From positions 1-64,000 of the forward strand of contig CAJNOL010001102.1 of NCBI GenBank assembly GCA_905250125.1: a DNA stretch of 64,000 bases, in the 5' to 3' direction. This document shows positions 30,422 to 40,923 of the stretch, in pieces; position 1 is the first letter of the stretch, and each line of letters starts with the position of its first letter. Under the pieces are notes generated by a model. It was not told the DNA's origin, searched no databases, and worked only from the letters and a program-made list of their open reading frames with translations. The stretch comes from Rotaria sordida (lineage: Eukaryota; Rotifera; Eurotatoria; Philodinida; Philodinidae). Position numbers and translations under genes: made by a program.

Positions 30422-31189
30422 CAGGGTGTGTTAAAATGTTTTTCCAGGAAGGTAACGTTGCTATTTTACATAGCATCAATAACAAATTCTATATCAAATT
30501 AAAGTGTATCAAAAAATGGAATTTATCAGTATTGAATAGTAAGAGTTATGGCAACTTTTCAAGATCGAATTCATGATATTTCTAGAATTTGACATTGTAT
30601 TGGCAAAGAATAGCGTTTTACATGATGCAGTTCAAACTAGATCTGATTTTCAATGATGAAATATCACCAGGTAATCGACAACTGGTCTGGAAATATTAGA
30701 ACAATAAACGACAAATGAAGTTAAAAGTAATATTATCAGAGACGAAATATAAACGTTATCACGAAGAAACTTTGAAAAAACACATTTCGGACATTTTGAA
30801 AACATGGAAACAAACATTGAGCTGTCTGAAACTCTTTTATGTTGGTATGCGTTTCATCTTCGTGCTGTAAAAAACATTAATGATTCTCATACTGATTATT
30901 GATTATATTCATCAAACCTTAAAAAATACAAGTCATATTATTATATTCATCGTTTAAAATCCGATCTAATTTGAACTGCGTCATGCAAGAAAGTTTTCTT
31001 TACCAATACGGTGTCAAATTCTAGAAATTTCATGAATTCGATGTTGAAAAGTTGTCATAACTCTTACTATTTGATACTGATAAATCCCATTTTTGACACA
31101 CTTTAATTTGGTACAAAATTTATTATTGATGCTATCTAACACAACAGCATTACCCCTCTCCCTCCAGAAAATTTTTTTTACACACCCTG
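30422..31189. mobile_element. Non-autonomous foldback DNA element, CAGGGTGTG ends, TA target duplication, 768 bp
   Basis: Ends CAGGGTGTGTTAAAATG and TTTTTTTTACACACCCTG are flanked by TA on both sides (30420-30421 and 31190-31191). The arms pair over about 250 bp: TTAAAGTGTRTCAAAAA, ATAGTAAGAGTTATGRCAACTTTTC, TAGAATTTGACA and CAGTTCAAATTAGATC-type words. The CAGGGTGTG terminus with TA duplication is typical of mariner-type elements. No transposase frame; internal loop about 250 bp. It starts 84 bp past the alpha-kinase stop, probably within or near its 3'UTR. Confidence 0.88.
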
Positions 31190-31725
31190 TACTATTACAT
31201 TGAAATAAATTCTATGCTTTCAAGGTATCTATTTTACGTTGTGTATTATATCTTGTTTAACTTCATTCATTTTTATTTTTTAAATTTTCAGAATAAAAAG
31301 CATGCCTACCAGAGTTGTCAATAGACTACTTTTTTTGGTCTCACTAAAATTGGACTGTTGGATTCTATGGAATATCGACAAAAGGAATTTCACCATCTGA
31401 ATTTCGACAATGTACAAATTCTAGTAGAATTTTGAAACATGTCGAAATTCTAGTAGAATTTGGACAACGTTGTCGAATTTCTACAATTGTCGAAATTCTT
31501 ATGGAATTAGGACAGAATTTCTTTTTGCTGAGAATTTTCTTGTCCATTTTCCATTAGAATTTTGACAACGTGCATGATTTAAATTTTTTTTTATTGTCGA
31601 CTTTTCGCTGACAATATAACAACATATTTATCAATTACATCTGTATACTAATGTCGACTGTCACGTCTGATCCTTCTTCCATTGGTCAATTATTTAGGCC
31701 AATCAGAATTCAGGCTAAAGGTCAT

Positions 31726-31912
31726 AAGGCTATCCTACGAAAGTACCCATGGATCCTCAATGGCTATTATATGGGGTACCCATAAGTCCTCAAAGCCTAT
31801 ACTATGAGAGTACGGATAAGTCCTTAGGGCCTATCCTATGAAATGTGAACTCATAAGTGATCAAAGCCCATGCTATGGACACACTCATAAACCCTCAAGA
31901 GCTTGGAATGGG
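31726..31912 (+). repeat. 34-37 bp tandem array, five units
   Basis: Successive units read GCTATCCTACGAAAGTACCC.., GCTATTATATGGGGTACCC.., CCTATACTATGAGAGTACGG.., CCTATCCTATGAAATGTGAA.., CCCATGCTATGGACACACTC.., each closing with an ATAAGTCCTCAA-type tail. Inverted units (CTCCTAGGATAGCC and similar) lie on the other side of about 31945. Confidence 0.75.
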
Positions 31913-32040
31913 TCAGCAGGTAAGTCACCGTGAAATATAGCTGTCACATATGCACTAATGGAAACGTCTATATGATGGCTCTTGATGACTTACGCGTATT
32001 CTCATAGGATTAGCCATGAGGACTTAGAGTACTCCTAGGA

Positions 32041-32430
32041 TAGCCTTTGAGAAGAAGAAGAAGAAGAATACCCCGCCTTTCGGCTACGTTTCAGTATAGG
32101 GTGATGTTCGAGGGCATTTTCATTAGCCCGATATTTTTCCTACAACTATTTCTAGCTGTAGCTCTTTTGGGTAGAAGGCTGACGTGACTCAGAGTTCCTC
32201 TGCTCATTTAAGCTATCCATACACACTGACTAACCATATACTAGCTATAAAAGCTGGTGTATGTCATAATGTACTCAGTGTGCTATCGTACGTGTAATCC
32301 GAGACAAATAGCCGTTAGTGACTTATCTAGGGTCATTCTATGTTTAGTGACACCGAGGTTCGAACGCAATACCTTGGTATTTTGTGTCGAACAACTTCAT
32401 CACTCAGCCATGGCGACTAGCCTTTGAGAA
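32041..32430 (-). mobile_element. tRNA-derived SINE with intact 13-bp target-site duplication
   Basis: The body 32054-32417 is flanked by perfect TAGCCTTTGAGAA copies (32041-32053 and 32418-32430). On the minus strand it begins GTCGCCATGGCTGAGTGATG, a tRNA acceptor/D-arm with A box TGGCTGAGTGAT. A B box GCGTTCGAACC follows about 50 nt on (Ser/Leu-like head). The tRNA-unrelated body ends in a (TTC)n tail next to the target duplication. It is inserted within the inverted 34-bp array of the larger element. An older relative is at 11104-11400. Being RNA polymerase III-driven is inference from the boxes. Confidence 0.88.
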
Positions 32431-33944
32431 CTTATAGATACTCCAATAACATATGGCTTAAAGGTTTATGGATACCTCGGTAATATAGACTTCGAAGAGC
32501 TGTGTATATCCCTATAAGATAGACCTTGCGGACGACTGTGCACTGTCAACTGCTGTCATTGGTCCACTAATGTATCCCTAGCTATAAGAAGATACGATCG
32601 GAAGGCTAGAAGGGTATAAGGGTCCAAGGGGGTAAAGCTATAAGGGTGTAATGCTACAAGAGGGTAAGATTATAAGGTCTTGATATATAATGCAAGGTAT
32701 CTGATTGTCTGTACTGGATCAAAATTAAAGCATGGATATGAAGCTTTGAAGAGAAAAAAAACAGTCATGCAGTATGCACGGGTTTTCACTAGCATTAAAT
32801 AACGAGAAGAATGATGATTTAGTTCATGCGCTAACAAAGATATTCGAGGATATTAAAAGATGATTTAGTGTGATAATGAAAAGAAACACAAAATCTTCTT
32901 CAGACATTACCAAAAAGAATATTAAAGATATCGAATAATGATGTAATTTTGATTAAAATACAAAATTTAAAAAAATAAAAAGATGTCTACTTGAAAAAAA
33001 ATAGTTCTAGCACAACACACACATCACTTAATGTTGTATCAATCAAAGCCTTACTAGTTATATATACTTTCATATGTATTTTTTAAATAAATTATTGTTC
33101 AAATTCTAATGGAAAATGGACAATCAAATATCCAGCAAAAACAAAATTTTGTCGTAATTCCATAAGAATTTCGACAATTGTAGAAATTCGACAACGTTGT
33201 CCAAATTCAGATGGCGAAATTCTTTTTGTCGGAATTCCATTTTATCGATTTAGAAGTTATCAATATGGTCTAACAGAGTTTGACATTTGCTCAAAGACTT
33301 TTGCATCGCTTGTTACTATCTAATTCAAAAATAAATATACAATTCTGAGAGAGTAAAAATTTCAATGGGCAAAAACTTACTAATAAAAATTACAATGGTC
33401 AATTACCCATTTGCTCCCCTCCTTGGCTACACTGCTGGTTATATCATTCGAAAATCGTCAAATATGAATCAAAAAGATGGAAATTCGGCCTCAAAAGCAG
33501 TAGTTAGAGTAAAAGTGCTTTACTAGACGCCAAAATTCAAGTTCAAATAGTTAGTTTCATTAGAAAGAGTGCATCAAGTGACATATTCAGTAAAAAGAAT
33601 CTGGCTGACACATCTATATAAACTATAACTTCATATGGCTGAAAAATCATTATCTGTAACAATATGATTCAATTGAGGCAGTGTTAAGCATTTGTCAATA
33701 GAAGAAGATTAAAAATATCTCAGAACTTCTTATAGATTCTGCTAAAGAAAAACCTTCTCCGCCGAATGAACTTATTTTTATTGAAACTAAATTCGATATT
33801 GATCGACTTTTAGGCCCAAAACTGCTTTTTAGGGCTCTCACAAAGTACTACAGATGTTTTTTATTATCCGATTAATTCAAATTTTGAATCAACACGCTTA
33901 ACTCTATCGAACTATAAGTGCTTCTACTAAAATGAGGACAAAAA

Positions 33945-34040
33945 AAATTCCGATCCCTGAGGGAGACTCCAAGCATGAAAAAATGAGTTGTGATAAAGTA
34001 TCAAATAAATTTGTGAAAAAAATCAGAGATGAATGCTGGT
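33945..34040 (+). repeat. 'CTGAGGGAGAcTCCAaGCA' dispersed repeat, copy 2
   Basis: Shares CCTGAGGGAGAYYCCARGCA, a poly-A stretch, TGATAAAGT..AAATAA and AAAAAATCAGAGA with the copy at 14905-15030. Both are in non-coding sequence and same orientation. The element's ends are not definable from two copies. Confidence 0.55.
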
Positions 34041-34803
34041 TCTCAGGATAATGAAATTAGGTTCAAATTTTTGGGACGCTAGATCCGTAATTTTATTTTC
34101 CTGTAATATTCATTTTAACTTTTGTATTTTTAGAAATAGTTTACTATGTCATTGGCGTACACGTACATCATCTTTTTACCTATCTTATAATTCTCTTTTA
34201 TAATTGGTTTGTCCATGAAATATCATATCATCAATGTATTTTAGATCTGTCCAATTCTTCTACATAATTCAAATGAACAAATAATACGAATATGATTGCC
34301 ACTGGGTTTAATAAATGATATCAAGATTGATTTAATATTTTTTATACAGTTTTCTGACTATGAAAAATGGTAATTTGATCATTCATTAAGAGGTATTTGA
34401 CTGTTGTTGAACAGATATAACCACTTATATGATATTATCATTGAAAGACAATGATAGAATAATTCGAATACTTTATGTAACAATATATTTGGATACATGA
34501 AAACGCTATGGACAAAAATAAGAGTCTTTTTCATCAAGTAAATAATATATATTGTCATCGAAACAGTATAATGATCAAAGAAAAAATACAGCTACTATTT
34601 AAGATTTATCATAATTTATAAAAATTATCATATAAAAAAGAATCATTAATAATATTATGTCTACTAGCTTAATATCTGAAAAAATATCATTATTTTTTTA
34701 TTTTATTTCAATAGACACTCCTTTGTAATGGATAAATATTTTAGATTATTGAGTTTTCATTGAAAAAAAAAATAAATCTTTCAATTTTCCATATTATCGA
34801 ACA

Positions 34804-35896
34804 ATGTCTGTATTTCTAACTAAATTACCATTTTATGCAAAATTATCAAATTTATCTAATAAAAACAATATAACATCAGTTCCATCTAAGTATCTATCTC
34901 GATTATTATTATTAACTATTTCTACACAATCAAATATAAATCATCATCAATATAAAACATTTTCAACAATTAATTATGAAGTCAATAATCGATTAGCTTA
35001 TATTACTTTAAATCGACCAGAAGTTTTAAATTCAATTAATGATTTAATGCCTAAAGAACTATCTGAATGTGTAGAAAAAGCAAACAATGATCCATCTGTA
35101 CATGTCATTATATTATCAGGTGCTGGTAAAGCATTTTGTTCAGGATATGATTTAACTTATTATGCACAAACTAAAACTAACAACGCCGTACAAGAGATGC
35201 CATGGGATCCAATAAAAGATTATAAATTTATGAAAAAAAATACAGAATATTTTATGTCTTTATTTTATTCACTTAAGCCTACACTTTGTAAAATACATGG
35301 TGATGCATTAGCTGGTGGTAGTGACATTGCTTTATGTTGTGATATTATTCTAATGGCTAATGAAGCACGTATTGGTTATATGCCAGCTAGAGTATGGGGT
35401 TGTCCAACAACAGCTATGTGGATTTATAGGTAGATAATAATACTAATAAATTAATTTTTTTTTAATGTCTTATTAAAACTTATATTTTAGACTCGGTATA
35501 GAAAAAGCTAAAAGAATGTTATTAACTGGTGATAAAATTACTGGAATTGAAGCTGAAAAACTTGGACTTGTATTAAAATCTGTTTCACAAGAAGAATTAA
35601 ATACTGAAGTTGAAAAATTAGCTCAACGAATGGCTACAATACCAATAAATCAACTTGTTATGCAAAAATTAATGATTAATCAAGCATTAGATAATATGGG
35701 TTTAAGGACAACGCAAATGTTTGCTACAATATTCGATGGTATTGCACGTCATTCTCCAGAAGGACTTGCATTTAAGCGTCGAGCAGAGAATTTAGGATGG
35801 AAAGTGGCTGTAAAAGAACGAGATCTTGGTACATATGATTGGACAGCTGATGCATCGATTGAAATAAAAAATGAACATAATGATAATAAATCGTAA
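34804..35896 (+). CDS. Enoyl-CoA hydratase/isomerase-family (crotonase) protein, probably mitochondrial
   Basis: Two exons, 34804-35429 and 35491-35896, join AG|A (Arg) to 343 residues. The first ~58 residues are Ser/Asn/Lys/Leu-rich without acidic residues, consistent with a mitochondrial presequence. The crotonase fold follows: NRLAYITLNRPEVLNSIND, oxyanion-hole strands IILSGAGKAFCSGYDL and KIHGDALAGGSDIALCCDI, then ARIGYMPARVWGCPTTAMW and RMLLTGDKITGIEAEKLGLV. The usual catalytic Glu of the FGxPE segment is replaced (MPARVWG), so standard hydratase chemistry is uncertain. The RVWG-PTT-MW pattern resembles a subgroup I associate with bacteria; that is recollection, not a search. Fatty-acid or amino-acid CoA metabolism is the family role; substrate not predictable. 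It converges on the ABC transporter gene at 36763. Confidence 0.88.
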
Positions 35897-36762
35897 TTGT
35901 TCAATAGAACAGATTTTTTTCCAATAATACATTCAAAACTATTAAAATAGAAAATAAATTCTTCTATTTGATTATGTAAATACATTATTTATGCTGTTAA
36001 ATAAATAGAAGTAGACTTAAAATAAGTATTCATCAATTTTTTGTAAAAATCTATATACAATTGATTATGAAAATTTAGTTGAAAATAAATTCTTTCGAGA
36101 TAATCTTCTGAGTTTATTACTGATTGATTGTATTATTTGATTGTCGTTAAGATAGAATTAATCTATAACTTCTGTTAATTCTATTCATATATAAAGGTTC
36201 GATTATGTACTTCATCGCTGAAAGGAGCATTGCCGAAAAGAAAGATCGGCAAAATGAACATCATCAATATGAAAATCATTGAAATGAAGAGCACTAATAG
36301 TCACATTTGTCGAAATGCAAATAATCGAATTGTGACGATCTGACTTTCGATGAAAAGTATGCTAATCATACAAATGAGTTCTTCAATACAATATCGAGAT
36401 AATTATTATATTTACTAAAGTTAAATTTCTTTTATTGGTCAATAATTATGAATAAGATAAGTCCATCATTAAAACAAAAAGGAAAAGAATATTTTTATTG
36501 GAAATTTATATTAGAAAAAGAACAATGCCTAGATTATAAATAAAAAAAATCTTTTTTTATCTAATTTTAAACAAAAAAATTTTTAACACATTATGAAAAT
36601 CATTATCACAAAAAAATTGTAGTGTGTATCAACGTGCAAATACTGTTTATTTTAGTAATAAAGTGTAAATAAAAATCAATATATAATTTCGTATTAGTTC
36701 ATACTCTATGTATGTTAAAATAAAAATAAAAAAATCTCAAATCAAATTAAATTTCATATATA
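35897..36762. other. Convergent 3' spacer, no gene seen
   Basis: Lies between two gene ends. Contains A/T-rich runs suitable for polyadenylation on both strands and, at 36230-36350, a stretch of GA/TC-rich words (GAAATGAAGAGCAC, TCGAAATGCAAATAATCGAA). No recurring element recognised. Confidence 0.6.
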
Positions 36763-39700
36763 TTATAAACGACGACAATTAAAAATAAGAAGTGTTAAGA
36801 TAAGAAAAACCATAGACCAAATAAATGTAACTATAAAACCTTGTTGTACAATTAAATGTTTAATAGACCATCCTAGACATAAAAGTGAAATAATTAATAA
36901 ATAAATCAATATCATCTTACCTTTTAAAAGTATACCACGCATAGCATCAATAGCTTTTGTCATTGGTAACCATTTTGCTATTCTTCGCATCCACATTGGT
37001 TGTCCTTCAATTGGCCACACAATACCTAAAATAAATAATCATTTATTTATTTTTCTTTCTTTAGGATCTCATTATTAATTATTACCGCTTAGAAGTAATA
37101 CAGGATAGAAAGTAGACATTGTAACTTGATGAGCATTGATTTCTGTTGTAAAAATTGTTGAAATAACTAACCCTTTAAAAAATGTACGTTCAATTAACAA
37201 ATAGTTAATTTAACTTATAGCACAAAAATCTTGGTACAAAATATTTGCTCATTTTTCGCTCACTAAAAGATAATTGGTTAGAACCACAATTTGAATTTTT
37301 CATTACTTCTAAATATATATTCAGATTTTCCTTTTGGGATAAGATTCAACAAACATCAGTTAAATTTTGTGAAAAACTCCAAAACTGTGTCTATACAAAG
37401 AAAAATAATGGTTTTAGCACAGTTCTTGGTTTACATAGTTTCTGCAATTCATTGAAAGCATTAAATTTCATACAAAATGAGATATTACAATAAGTGAAAT
37501 CTTATCTATGTATTTTCATTAAAGAGTTCGTTTCTATGGAAATCAACATTGACAAAAAAATCACTGTTTTTGAAAAACTGCTTTGGAAAATTTCAAAATT
37601 TTCAAAATCTGCCATGCTAGATAAATAGTACGCTTTATAGAGCAAATTTTGTTCTACAAAATTGAACCATTCAAAACTATTTCACATATTGACATTGATC
37701 GGTTACAATAGAAATACAAAATTGACAAAAATAATATTCCGTACAATCACTATTTTGAACCTTTTAATGATAATTATTCAATCTTACATCAGAAGAAAAT
37801 TCTAAACATATATTCGAAAACGATGAAAAATTCTGATTCTAACCAGCTTTCTTTAAGTAGTCGAAAAATGAGTGAATATCTTGTGTCAAGACTTTCACGT
37901 CATAGATTATGTTGTTTATATTACCGAATGTCATTCCACAAAATCCTTGTATCATACAGAGTAATGATGAATACAATAAACTACCTCTTAATGGAATCTA
38001 ACAGAAAAAGTATTTTTTATTATAAAAAAAATAAAAGCAAAGAAAACTAATTCTAACCGTGAAAATATATAACGAAGTAAATAAAACAATTACTATCTGA
38101 ATAATAAGTATCAGTAAATGTATTATCAATTGACTAAGAATGATTTCATTGGATTTCACACCTTAATAAGGAAAAACAAAGCTATATAATTAGTTAAAGA
38201 ATATATAAATATACACCTGTTATCGATACACGTTCTTGTGTTCCGTCACTTTGTTCAGTGACAAGTGAAAGAGCAGTAAGAGCAACATTAAAGAAAAAAA
38301 TAACACTAATAAAATTAACTAATTTATATATCAAAATATGAAAAAAATTAAAAATCTTACGATAAAACAATACCAGGTATCATAAAATGTGTAAAAGTAT
38401 GTTCAATATCTGGTAGATCATTTTGAAAATGTCCTAACTAATATATTTATAATTATTTGTATATATATTTTTTTTTTGAAGAAAACTAATATTATACTTT
38501 AAATAATGATTGATTTGATGAAATTGATGTAAAAAATCCAAGATGAAATTCTACATCAATACTCTTAAAAACTCGAATAAATTCTTCAGCAATTGAATAA
38601 ACCATTTGTCGATCTAATAATTAATCTTAAAAATATTATTCTATAACAAAAAAAAAATATTTTCTACTTGTTTGATCTAAATAGATTACCAATTGAGAAT
38701 CATTATATTTATTTACATCGGAATATGAACTAAATATAATATATAAATATGTATTTCTATTGACAAAAATAATATTATTCTTACCAAGAATTTATTTTTT
38801 CAAACAATTCTCGAGTAAAATTTCCACCAATATCAATAATTCCTAATAAATGTCCCAAATGAAATAAATGTTGAGGTTCATCTATCGATTTATATTCAAT
38901 CTGTATAGAAATAAGAAAAAGAAAGAATAGAAAATTGAAAAAATTATTTTTTCTAATTGATTTAATTTACTAGATTAAGAACATTTTTATCAATATTATT
39001 AAATATTAATCCACTCATAGAACTCGATCGAATAGTTTCACGTGAAATAAATCCAATTGGAACATTAGTTAATTTTCTTCCAACACATAAACAAAATAAA
39101 GTAATTTGCAGAATTGGTACAAGAAATTGAATGATAAGCATACTAAAATTTTAAATAATAATGATTAATTAGAATATTATTTTCTATTTATAAATACAAT
39201 GGATTTCGTTGAAATTTAATAATATCTTTGATAAGAAGAGCATAAAGTGATCGACCAATAGATGGACGTGCACAAGAACGAAGTGTACGACAACATGAAT
39301 TTTTCACTAATAGATAAAACAATATTTAAATAAATAAAAAAAAAAGAAATTTACAATACTTACTACAACATGAACTTATGATTGACTGACAAGAATGACG
39401 AATCTTAGAAATAATAATGTTTTATAGTTTCAAATAATTTTAATTTAAACTACTTTATTTGCAATTGTTGTTAAAGATTTATGATGATGAATATTTTCTT
39501 GTCCATGACGTTGCATTTCTAACATACGACGTCGTTCACATAGCTCAAGGAAGACACCTTCGAGAGTCTAGAACAAACTTTCTTCGTATCAAATATAATA
39601 GAAATTGATTAAACAACTTGTTGTTCATGTTTCAACAATAACTCATTAGGATGACCTGTTTCTAAAAGTTGACCATGCCGCATAAAAGATACCTAATATA

Positions 39701-40554
39701 CATATAATAGATCACAATAGGTCTAATATTTATGTTTACTAGGTTAGCCTGTCGAGCTTCTTCGATATAGTGTGTTGTTAAAATAGCAGTTACATCAGTT
39801 TTCATCGTGATCTCAGTAAGATGTTGCCAAATTCTACATCGAATATGTATGTTTAATTTGAACATTAGTATGTCTTACTTTTTTCTTAAAAGTGGATCAA
39901 CACCAACAGTTGGTTCATCTAAATATTAGAATATTCTATTGTTTATTGAATATATTTGAAAGAAACCCATACGAAATAATACCTAAAATAAGTAATCTTG
40001 GTTCATGTAAAAGAGCAATTGCAAATGAAACTCGTCTCTGTTGTCCACCACTTAATTTAAAAATTGATTTTCGTTTATGTGGTAATTCAAGAAGATTAAT
40101 TAAAAATTGACATCGTTGTTGAATCTTTTGAGTAGACATATCTGCTAAACGACCATAGAAAAAAAGTTCCTCATCAATCGTATTTGTTGAATGTAATGCC
40201 ATTTCTTGAGGCATAAATCCAACAAGTTGACCAAATGCATGAGGATGTTTACCAAGAATTAATATTTTTCCTTGTGTTTTATCATGATTAACAATAGGAT
40301 GTAAACGTCCAACTAACGTACGTATTAAAGTTGTTTTTCCACAACCACTCGGACCAAGTAAAGCAAAACTATATCAATTTAAAAGTAAGCATTCGAGAAC
40401 AAAAAGAACATAAAATATCTTACATTCCACCTTGTTCAATAGAAAGATTAATCGATTTTAAAATATCTTTATTACTTAAACGAATGGTAACATCGATTAA
40501 TTCAATAGCACAAGGATTTGAAAGCTGGTGATGATCGCTAATAGTACATTCCAT
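36763..40554 (-). CDS. ABCH-type (ABCG20-like) ABC transporter
   Basis: Half transporter with ATPase first and ABC-2 membrane domain after it. Eighteen exons: 40554-40424, 40368-39983, 39918-39879, 39833-39740, 39692-39618, 39567-39454, 39403-39364, 39306-39198, 39142-38971, 38900-38785, 38729-38668, 38613-38498, 38437-38361, 38305-38217, 38161-38058, 37997-37925, 37172-37086, 37025-36763; 715 residues. Walker A GPSGCGKTT, Q-loop region GFMPQEMALHS, signature LSGGQQRRVSFAIALLHEP, Walker B LLILDEPTVGVDP and H-loop TTHYIEEAR are complete. The membrane half shows NVALTALSLVTEQSDGTQERVSITGVKSNEII, LLCMIQGFCGMTFG, FYPVLLLSGIVWPIEGQP and a hydrophobic C-terminus. It resembles insect ABCH/ABCG20-like proteins, implicated in lipid export. 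The 752-bp intron 37173-37924 has unexplained sequence. Confidence 0.92.
37173..37924. other. Long ABC-transporter intron with no identified content
   Basis: All other introns of this gene are about 45-80 bp; this one is 752 bp. It carries an 82-residue frame on the plus strand (37245-37493) with no family signal, and shows no inverted repeat like the other long introns. Possibly a decayed insertion. Confidence 0.55.
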
Positions 40555-40555
40555 G

Positions 40556-40557
40556 CT
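40556..40557 (-). promoter_or_regulatory. Candidate trans-splice acceptor, 1 nt before the ABC transporter ATG
   Basis: On the minus strand ACATATAG|C ATG. The preceding ANAPC7 stop is 367 bp upstream on the same strand. Pyrimidine tract is weak, so this is the least certain of the set. Confidence 0.35.
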
Positions 40558-40923
40558 ATATGTTAAATAAAAAAATGATTAACTATGAAGGAGTGAAGAA
40601 GTAGCACGGACAATACATTACTATAGCGATAAGTAACAATATAATAGGTAAATATCTTAAAGATACAGAGAACAAAAAGAAAAGCAAAAGAAAACTATTT
40701 GCATCATTCTTCCCTTGGTTTTTTTTTTGTTTTTTATATGAAACTATTGAAGAAAAATGAGTCTTGTTGACGTCTATGAAAATGATATTTTTAATTTATT
40801 TCGTTTATTTTTTAAATGCTAATGCGCATATCTCTCGCATCTGTGTTTTTTTTTATTATATTAATAAGTCTAATATACAATTAATAGATATATATGTATA
40901 GTTTGACAAAAAAAAAGCATTCA
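40558..40923. other. Short spacer ANAPC7 - ABC transporter
   Basis: 366 bp, AT-rich, with AATAATATT/ATTTATT-type runs that could supply the ANAPC7 poly-A signal. No repeat or frame of interest. Confidence 0.6.

Larger units (their letters stand above)
31368..33239. mobile_element. Composite inverted-repeat element, 1.87 kb, with inverted 34-bp arrays inside
   Basis: The outer left arm 31368-31570 and right arm about 33093-33239 pair well: TGGAATATCGACAAAAGGAATTT against the complement of AAATTCTTTTTGTCGGAATTCCA, plus GACAACGTTGTCGAATTTCTACAATTGTCGAAATTC. The left arm has extra GTCGAAATTCTAGTAGAATTT units. Inside, 31726-31912 holds five 34-37 bp units (type CCTATCCTATGAAAGTACCC + ATAAGTCCTCAAAG), and 31978-32545 holds about six units of the same kind inverted, split by a SINE. 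No target duplication or transposase was found. Confidence 0.75.
31192..34803. other. Spacer before the crotonase gene, composite repeats, no gene seen
   Basis: Contains the composite inverted element (31368-33239), a nested SINE and one 'CTGAGGGAGA' repeat. The stretch 34050-34803 is AT-rich with no recognisable motif. No open frame longer than about 60 codons is credible. Confidence 0.7.

Noticed and set aside
30422-31189. Decayed transposase ORF between the arms
   Set aside because: The internal loop of about 250 bp has stops in all frames and no DD(E/D) motif; it is non-autonomous.
32041-32430. A genuine tRNA-Ser/Leu gene on the minus strand
   Set aside because: A and B boxes are present but the anticodon and acceptor stems do not close, and the sequence continues as a SINE with tail and target duplication.
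37245-37493. 82-aa gene on the plus strand
   Set aside because: Inside an intron of the ABC transporter; composition is like the surrounding non-coding DNA and no family is seen.
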